From NCBI GenBank assembly GCA_016290695.1, contig JAEEUX010000061.1:1-11228 (forward strand): a stretch of DNA of 11,228 nt, read 5' to 3'. The position numbers were made by a program, and so were the translations under genes. The stretch comes from Oscillospiraceae bacterium (GTDB lineage: Bacteria; Bacillota; Clostridia; Oscillospirales; Oscillospiraceae). The notes below the pieces were generated by a model, which worked only from the letters and a program-made list of their open reading frames with translations, had not been told where the DNA came from and did not search any database. This document shows, piece after piece, positions 6,794 to 11,228 of the stretch (position 1 is the stretch's first letter; each line of letters begins with the position of its first letter).

Positions 6794-7561
6794 ATGATAA
6801 AGCTTATTATTTCCGGCTGCAACGGGCGCATGGGCAAGGTTCTTACCGAGCTTTGCGCGGCGGACGACGGCGTTGAGATAGTCGCCGGGTTCGATGCTTA
6901 TACCGCGAAGCTGGCTGATTACCCGGTTTACGCGCACCCGCTGGAATATTCCGGTACGGCTGACGCGCTGATAGATTTTTCAAACGCAGCCGCGCTTGAG
7001 CCGCTGCTTGCATGGTGCGTCGAGAAAAAGGTTCCCGCCGTTCTTTGCACGACGGGCTATTCCGACGGGCAGCTTGCCGCCATTGAGGACGCGGCGAAAA
7101 AGATACCCGTTTTCAAGTCCGCGAATATGTCTCTCGGCATAACGCTTCTCACCGAGCTTCTCAAGAAGGCTTCCGCCGTTTTGGGCGAGAATTACGACAT
7201 TGAGATAGTCGAAAAGCACCATAACCAGAAGAAGGACGCGCCCAGCGGAACGGCGCTTATGCTCGCTGACGCGGTCAGCGAAGGGCTGAGCTACAAGCCG
7301 GAATACGTCTATGACCGCAGCGGCGTCCGCCAGGTGCGCGGGAAGACCGAGATCGGCATTTCCGCCGTTCGCGGCGGGAACATCCCGGGCGAGCACTCGG
7401 TTTATTACGCGGGTATGGACGAGGTCATCGAATTTAAGCACACGATTTATTCCCGCAATGTCTTCGCCGCGGGCGCAATCAAGGCGGCGAAATTCATGGC
7501 GGGCATCAAGGAGCCCGGCAAATACAACATGAACGACGTTCTGCGCGATATTTTAGGCTGA
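6794..7561 (+). CDS. dapB: 4-hydroxy-tetrahydrodipicolinate reductase
   Basis: DapB reduces the DapA product to tetrahydrodipicolinate with NAD(P)H (EC 1.17.1.8). The product feeds diaminopimelate and lysine; in spore formers the DapA product also yields dipicolinate. The 255 residues are slightly short of E. coli (273) but usual for Gram-positives. The dinucleotide-binding loop is GCNGRMG (8-14). The catalytic segment is VEKHHNQKKDAPSGTA, with His142/His143 and Lys146 matching E. coli His159/His160 and Lys163; the AVRGGNIPGEHSV motif follows at 191-203. GAGGG lies 7 bases before the ATG. It is the last gene of the asd-dapA-dapB set and is closed by the terminator at 7581-7620. The enzymes that take tetrahydrodipicolinate onward are not in the window. 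Confidence 0.97.
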   Translation: MIKLIISGCNGRMGKVLTELCAADDGVEIVAGFDAYTAKLADYPVYAHPLEYSGTADALIDFSNAAALEPLLAWCVEKKVPAVLCTTGYSDGQLAAIEDAAKKIPVFKSANMSLGITLLTELLKKASAVLGENYDIEIVEKHHNQKKDAPSGTALMLADAVSEGLSYKPEYVYDRSGVRQVRGKTEIGISAVRGGNIPGEHSVYYAGMDEVIEFKHTIYSRNVFAAGAIKAAKFMAGIKEPGKYNMNDVLRDILG

Positions 7562-7580
7562 GCTTCTTCCATAAGCGCAC

Positions 7581-7620
7581 AAAAGGCATTGTCCCGGGCT
7601 GGGGCAATGCCTTTTCGTTT
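7581..7620. terminator. bidirectional intrinsic terminator between dapB and fdhD
   Basis: AAAAGGCATTG (7581-7591) pairs with CAATGCCTTTT (7605-7615). The stem extends inward through one G-U and three G-C pairs to a GGGCT loop. TTTTCGTTTT follows on the plus strand, and the A-run on the left gives TTTT on the minus strand. It sits between the convergent stop codons of dapB and fdhD and can end transcription from both sides. Confidence 0.92.
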
Positions 7621-8336
7621 TATTCAGTTCCGTCGGCGTAGACGATGAAATAATCCGTTCTCGCAGAGGCTATGAGCGTGAGATTATATTTTTTCGCCAA
7701 GGAAACCGACTGCGCCGTGGGCGCGGAATGGCTGACGACGACGGGTATTCCGGCGAAGATGAATTTCTTCATCATGTCCGTGGGGACGCGCCCGCTGCAA
7801 TAGATGGCGCAATCGCTCAGGCTGACGCCGTTTATCAGAGCGTAGCCAATCGCTTTGTCTACGGCGTTATGGCGCCCCAAGTCCTCACAGCGGTAGAGAA
7901 GCTTTTTCCCGTGAAAAAGCATACATCCGTGCACGGCGCCGGTTTTTTCATAGAGCGGCGGCGTTTTATCAAAGGTTTCCGCGTATCCGAAAATCTCTTC
8001 CCTGCTCCATTTGTGCTTCGGAACCGGACTCAGGGGCTTTTTGTGCGCGGGAGCAGCTTTCAGGCTTATTTCGGCACAGTTACCTTCTATCTTGACGGCA
8101 TCAACATCGCTGTAAGCGACGCCTTTGCCGGTAAACAGCGCTCCGACGGCGAGTTCTGTAAGCTCGTTTTCGCTGCAGACAACGGTTTTCCATGCCTTTC
8201 CGTTTACTATAAGGCGAAGCTTAAACTCGCTTGCAAGCGCTTTTTCTTCGGAAATTTCTTCCCCGGATACAAGGTACTTTGTCACGCGCATAAATTCATG
8301 CGGCTTTGGGCTTGTATCTTTTCGGCTGTTTTTCAT
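7620..8336 (-). CDS. fdhD: formate dehydrogenase accessory protein FdhD, CxxC-less
   Basis: FdhD-family proteins pass sulfur to the molybdenum/tungsten-bis-MGD cofactor of formate dehydrogenase, which the enzyme needs for activity. Recognition rests on the central EDLGRHNAVDK (151-161), then YCSGRVPTDMMKK (179-191), SHSAPT (202-207) and the C-terminal ARTDYFIVY. An N-terminal segment LRLIVNGKAW followed by ELTELAVGALFTGKGV also fits. The 238 residues are a little short of E. coli FdhD (277). The CxxC motif essential in E. coli (Cys121/Cys124) should fall around residues 95-110, but that stretch (KAAPAHKKPLSPVPKHKW) has no cysteine; others occur at 54, 87, 138, 150, 176 and 180. GAGG at 8344-8347 lies 7 bases before the ATG. 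It follows the formate dehydrogenase gene by 57 bp, with a terminator in that gap. Confidence 0.9.
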   Translation of the reverse strand: MKNSRKDTSPKPHEFMRVTKYLVSGEEISEEKALASEFKLRLIVNGKAWKTVVCSENELTELAVGALFTGKGVAYSDVDAVKIEGNCAEISLKAAPAHKKPLSPVPKHKWSREEIFGYAETFDKTPPLYEKTGAVHGCMLFHGKKLLYRCEDLGRHNAVDKAIGYALINGVSLSDCAIYCSGRVPTDMMKKFIFAGIPVVVSHSAPTAQSVSLAKKYNLTLIASARTDYFIVYADGTE

Positions 8337-8352
8337 AACATAACCTCGTCAG

Positions 8353-8384
8353 AAAAACGGGCTGCGGCTTTCGCCGCAGCCCGT
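8353..8384 (-). terminator. intrinsic terminator/attenuator between fdhF and fdhD
   Basis: Read on the minus strand, a perfect 12 bp stem (ACGGGCTGCGGC with its complement) is closed by a GAAA tetraloop and followed by TTTTTCT. The A of the terminal base pair overlaps the first of the T run. It begins 9 bases after the fdhF stop and ends 6 bases before the GAGG of fdhD. The structure is a canonical terminator, but no room for a promoter remains between it and fdhD, so partial read-through seems required. Confidence 0.88.
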
Positions 8385-8393
8385 AAGTTTCAT

Positions 8394-11123
8394 TTACGCT
8401 TTTGCTATTTTTACGGCGCAGACCTTGTACTCAGGAATACGCGCAAACTGGTCAAGAGCGTTATTGGTGACCCAGTTGCAGTCGCCAAAATGGAAGGGCA
8501 TCCAGCTTTCGCCGGGAGAGCACTTGTCTCCGACGCGAGCCGTCGTAACAGTTTCGCCGCGGCGGGAGGTAATCTTAACCTTATCGCCGTCAGCGACGCC
8601 CCATTTGGCGGCGTCCTGCTCATTAATCTCGATGTAGGACTCCCCTACTATCTCCATGAGGCCGGGCGTTCTGTGCGTCATAGCGCCGGCGCAGTAATGA
8701 TAGAGGATACGGCCAGTCATGAGAATGGTCGGATACTCGTCGTCGGGGAGCTCTGCGGAGGGGACGTAATCGGCGGGATAGAACAAGCCGAGACCTCTTG
8801 AGAACTTGCCGACGTGCATAATCGGGGTACCGGGATGATCCTTCGTCGGGCAGGGCCACTGGAGGCCGTTGCCGTTTACCTCGGGGCTGTCAAGTCTCGC
8901 GTGGCTGATGCCGCCGAAGCTCGGAGTTACGGAAGCAATCTCGTCCATTATCTCAGCCGCAGTCATATAGGGCTGCTTGTAGCCCATGCGGTTCATGAGG
9001 TCGATGATGATATCGGTATCAAGGCGCTGCTCGCCGCAGGGCTCAATGGCCTTGCGGACGCGGATAACGCGGCGCTCGGTATTGGAGAAGGTACCCTCCT
9101 TCTCGGCGTAGCTTACGCCGGGGAGGATAACGTCGGCATACTCGGCGGTCTTCGTGATGAAGAGCTCCTGCATGACGAAGAAATCGAGGCTCTTGAGCGC
9201 CTTGATGATATGGTTCGTATCCGGGTCGGTAACTACGGGGTCCTCGCCATAAATGTAAAGACCCTTTACCTTGCCCTCGATGGCGGCGGGGAAAACGTCG
9301 GTAGCGTGGAGGCCGACCTTATGGTTGAGCTCAACGCCCCATGCCTTCTCGAACTTTGCCATAACTTCCTCGTTGGCAACCTTCTGGTAGCCGGGGAAGT
9401 CGGTGGGCAGAGCGCCCATATCGCAAGCGCCCTGGACGTTATTCTGGCCGCGCAGCGGGTTTACGCCGCAGCCGGAGCGTCCGAGCTTACCCACCATCAT
9501 AGCCATGTTGGACATGCTCATAACGCCCTCGGTGCCGGTGGAATGCTCCGTTACGCCGAGGCAGTAGATGATGGGAGCCTTGTTCGCCGTGGCATAAAGT
9601 CTCGCGGCGGCGCGGAGATCATCGGCGTTAATGTGGCAAATCTCGGCGACCTTCTCGGGCGGATACTTGAGAGCGATGGCCTTAAGCTCCTCATAGCCCT
9701 CGGTGCGCTCGGCAATGAACTTCTTATCGACGAGGTCCTCGGTGATGAATACGTTCATCATGCCGAGGGCAAAGGCGATGTTCGTGCCGGGCTTGAGCTT
9801 GAGATGGATGGTGGCCTTCTTGGCGAGGTCGATGTCGCGCGGGTCAACTACGATGAGCTTCGTGCCGCGGGCGACAGCCTGACGGATCTGCATACCAACG
9901 ACGGGATGCGCTTCCTCCGGGTTGGAGCCGACGAGCATGATAGCGTCAACATCGTGGGTGATATCATAGATGGGGTTAGTCATTGCGCCGGAGCCGAGGG
10001 TCTTGGCAAGACCTGCGACGGAGGCGGAATGGCAGACACGGGCGCAGTTATCTACGTTATTGGTGCCGAAGCAGGTACGAACCATCTTCTGAACCATGTA
10101 GATATCCTCGTTCGGAGAACGGGAGCAGGCAAAGCCGGCAAGCGCGTCTCCGCCGTACTTCTTCTTAATCTCCATGAACTTGGAGGCGACGAGATCGAGC
10201 GCCTCATCCCAGGTTGCGCGCTCAAACTGGCCGGTAGCCTTATTCTTAATAAGAGGATACTTCACTCTGTCGCCAGCATGGACGAAGTTATAGGAGCCGA
10301 AGCGGCCCTTAACGCAGAGCATACCGTGGTTTGCCGGGCCGTCATAGGCCTCGGTACCGACGATCTTGTTATCCTTAACGAGCAGATAATACTGGCAGCC
10401 GGTGGCGCAGTGCGGGCAGGAGGTAAGAACCTTCTTGTCTATATTCGACTCCCTTACGCCCTCCTTGCGGATTTCCTTTCTCGTGAGAGCGCCCGTCGGG
10501 CAGGCGGCGACGCAGTTGCCGCAGGATTCGCAGGTAGACTCGCTCCAGCTCTTGCCGAAGGGGAAGCCCATCTTCGTCTCATAGCCTCTGTTGACTATGG
10601 AGATAGCGTTTCTTCCGGAGGTGTTTTCGCAAACGCGCTCGCAGCGGCGGCACATGATGCAGAGGTTCGGGTCATAGCTGATGAAGGGGTTAGACTCGTC
10701 CTTGGCAAGAGCAGTTATATCGAGGCCAAAGTCAGAGAATTTTACGTCATAGCGGTAGCAGTATTCCTGAAGCTTGCACTTGCCGTTCTGCGGGCAGGTG
10801 AAGCAGTTCGTGCAATGTCTGCTGAGAAGCATTTCGAGGATGAACTTACGCGCCTCGATAACCTCTTTGCTCTCGGTCTGGACTATCATGCCCTCGGTGC
10901 AGTGCTCCGCGCAGGCAATCATGAGGCCCTTCTTTCTGCCTCCGTCAACTTCGACGACGCAGAAACGGCAGGAGCCGTCCGGCATCTGATCGCTGAGGTA
11001 GCAAAGAGTGGGGATGGTAATGCCGATGGTCTTCGCGGCATTAAGAATAGTAGTCTCGGGTGGAACAGCAACGGGCTGACCGTCTATGGTAAGATGAACG
11101 AGTCCGGTTTCCATTTCACTCAT
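8394..11123 (-). CDS. fdhF: formate dehydrogenase catalytic subunit, cysteine-type, with NuoG-like N-terminus
   Basis: This cytoplasmic Mo/W-bis-MGD enzyme interconverts formate and CO2; the symbol fdhA is equally used. In 909 residues it has a [2Fe-2S] domain (Cys41, 52, 55, 71), a His-Cys cluster site (His103, Cys107, 110, 116) and two [4Fe-4S] motifs (Cys155/158/161/165 and 198/201/204/208). The catalytic domain has its own cluster (Cys236/239/243/270, followed by Lys272). Active-site Cys364-His365 in DNCARVCHSASVAGL stands where E. coli FdhF has selenocysteine. GQNNVQGACDMG (559-570) and the C-terminal cofactor-binding domain from about 798 complete the pattern. The ATG at 11123 is preferred because GGAGG lies 9 bases upstream and it overlaps the stop of the NuoF-like gene as ATGA; a GTG at 11171 would add 16 unlike residues. 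The N-terminal clusters and the neighbour indicate an NAD(P)-linked, possibly electron-bifurcating complex. Confidence 0.95.
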   Translation of the reverse strand: MSEMETGLVHLTIDGQPVAVPPETTILNAAKTIGITIPTLCYLSDQMPDGSCRFCVVEVDGGRKKGLMIACAEHCTEGMIVQTESKEVIEARKFILEMLLSRHCTNCFTCPQNGKCKLQEYCYRYDVKFSDFGLDITALAKDESNPFISYDPNLCIMCRRCERVCENTSGRNAISIVNRGYETKMGFPFGKSWSESTCESCGNCVAACPTGALTRKEIRKEGVRESNIDKKVLTSCPHCATGCQYYLLVKDNKIVGTEAYDGPANHGMLCVKGRFGSYNFVHAGDRVKYPLIKNKATGQFERATWDEALDLVASKFMEIKKKYGGDALAGFACSRSPNEDIYMVQKMVRTCFGTNNVDNCARVCHSASVAGLAKTLGSGAMTNPIYDITHDVDAIMLVGSNPEEAHPVVGMQIRQAVARGTKLIVVDPRDIDLAKKATIHLKLKPGTNIAFALGMMNVFITEDLVDKKFIAERTEGYEELKAIALKYPPEKVAEICHINADDLRAAARLYATANKAPIIYCLGVTEHSTGTEGVMSMSNMAMMVGKLGRSGCGVNPLRGQNNVQGACDMGALPTDFPGYQKVANEEVMAKFEKAWGVELNHKVGLHATDVFPAAIEGKVKGLYIYGEDPVVTDPDTNHIIKALKSLDFFVMQELFITKTAEYADVILPGVSYAEKEGTFSNTERRVIRVRKAIEPCGEQRLDTDIIIDLMNRMGYKQPYMTAAEIMDEIASVTPSFGGISHARLDSPEVNGNGLQWPCPTKDHPGTPIMHVGKFSRGLGLFYPADYVPSAELPDDEYPTILMTGRILYHYCAGAMTHRTPGLMEIVGESYIEINEQDAAKWGVADGDKVKITSRRGETVTTARVGDKCSPGESWMPFHFGDCNWVTNNALDQFARIPEYKVCAVKIAKA

Positions 11124-11227
11124 GCTCTTTGTCCTCCGTTTCCTGAAAATTTGCACATACCTGCCGGGCACTTGCCCTTGGTATGGGCCTCAAACTCCGC
11201 GCGTCTGTACTTTATGGCGGACATAAG
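11120..11227 (-). CDS. C-terminal end of a NuoF/HymB-like NADH-binding subunit (partial)
   Basis: Only the last 35 codons are visible; the frame runs off the right edge. They read LMSAIKYRRAEFEAH, then TKGKCPAGMCK, then a short tail. The pattern IKYFR-EYEAH followed by KCPAG-C is the typical C-terminus of NuoF-like flavoprotein subunits (HymB, HydB, HndC) of NAD(P)-linked hydrogenases and formate dehydrogenases. These subunits carry NADH, FMN and iron-sulfur clusters. Its TGA overlaps the fdhF ATG as ATGA, and the fdhF ribosome binding site lies inside it, so the two proteins are probably made in equal amounts as one complex. A NuoE-like gene would be expected further right. The short length limits certainty, but the match and position agree. 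Confidence 0.75.
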   Translation of the reverse strand, partial: LMSAIKYRRAEFEAHTKGKCPAGMCKFSGNGGQRA

Positions 11228-11228
11228 A

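Noticed and set aside
7728..8801. 357-residue open frame on the plus strand
   Set aside because: It spans fdhD, the fdhF-fdhD terminator and the end of fdhF in antisense, which a real gene would not be expected to do.
10030..10040. Selenocysteine codon in the formate dehydrogenase
   Set aside because: The active-site position is encoded as cysteine (residue 364), with no in-frame TGA anywhere in the gene, so no SECIS element is needed.
11124..11171. Upstream GTG start adding 16 residues to FdhF
   Set aside because: The added residues are unlike the family, there is no ribosome binding site before the GTG, and the stretch is the coding end of the NuoF-like gene in another frame.

Overview
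The window reads as ordinary chromosome from a moderately GC-rich, anaerobic, Gram-positive member of the Clostridia (Bacillota). The basis is a SpoIID/LytB cell-wall enzyme, an oxygen-sensitive NAD(P)-type formate dehydrogenase partnered by a NuoF-like subunit, strong AGGAGG-type ribosome binding sites, and compact operons with ATGA overlaps. An Oscillospiraceae-like gut Clostridium is plausible, but this is inference and no species can be named.

Layout from left to right. (1) 2-541 (+): the 3' part of an XRE-type helix-turn-helix regulator whose 5' end lies outside the window. (2) 544-4498 (-): a three-gene unit transcribed spoIID-like, queA, tgt. The first two genes overlap by ATGA; tgt follows after 89 bp and may have its own weak promoter. 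QueA and Tgt are two steps of queuosine tRNA modification. The first gene is a secreted SpoIID/LytB protein with a SPOR-like insert. (3) 4514-4708: a divergent control region with two promoter-like signals whose -10 boxes lie on the same base pairs of opposite strands. (4) 4709-7561 (+): asd, dapA and dapB, which run from aspartyl phosphate to tetrahydrodipicolinate and so feed lysine, diaminopimelate for peptidoglycan and dipicolinate for spores. A strong hairpin lies between dapA and dapB, and a bidirectional terminator follows dapB. (5) 7620-11228 (-): a formate dehydrogenase unit, read nuoF-like (only its last 35 codons are visible), fdhF (catalytic subunit, cysteine rather than selenocysteine), then fdhD. 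A textbook intrinsic terminator lies between fdhF and fdhD, so fdhD probably depends on read-through or on a promoter inside fdhF.

The modules are metabolically separate: tRNA modification, cell-wall remodelling, diaminopimelate synthesis and formate metabolism. I found no mobile element, CRISPR array, rRNA or tRNA gene and no clear riboswitch. No stretch over 300 bases lacks a gene. I do not see a previously undescribed system here. The points most worth a second look are an FdhD lacking the usual CxxC motif, the terminator placed directly in front of that gene, the superimposed divergent promoters, and the unexplained hairpin between dapA and dapB.
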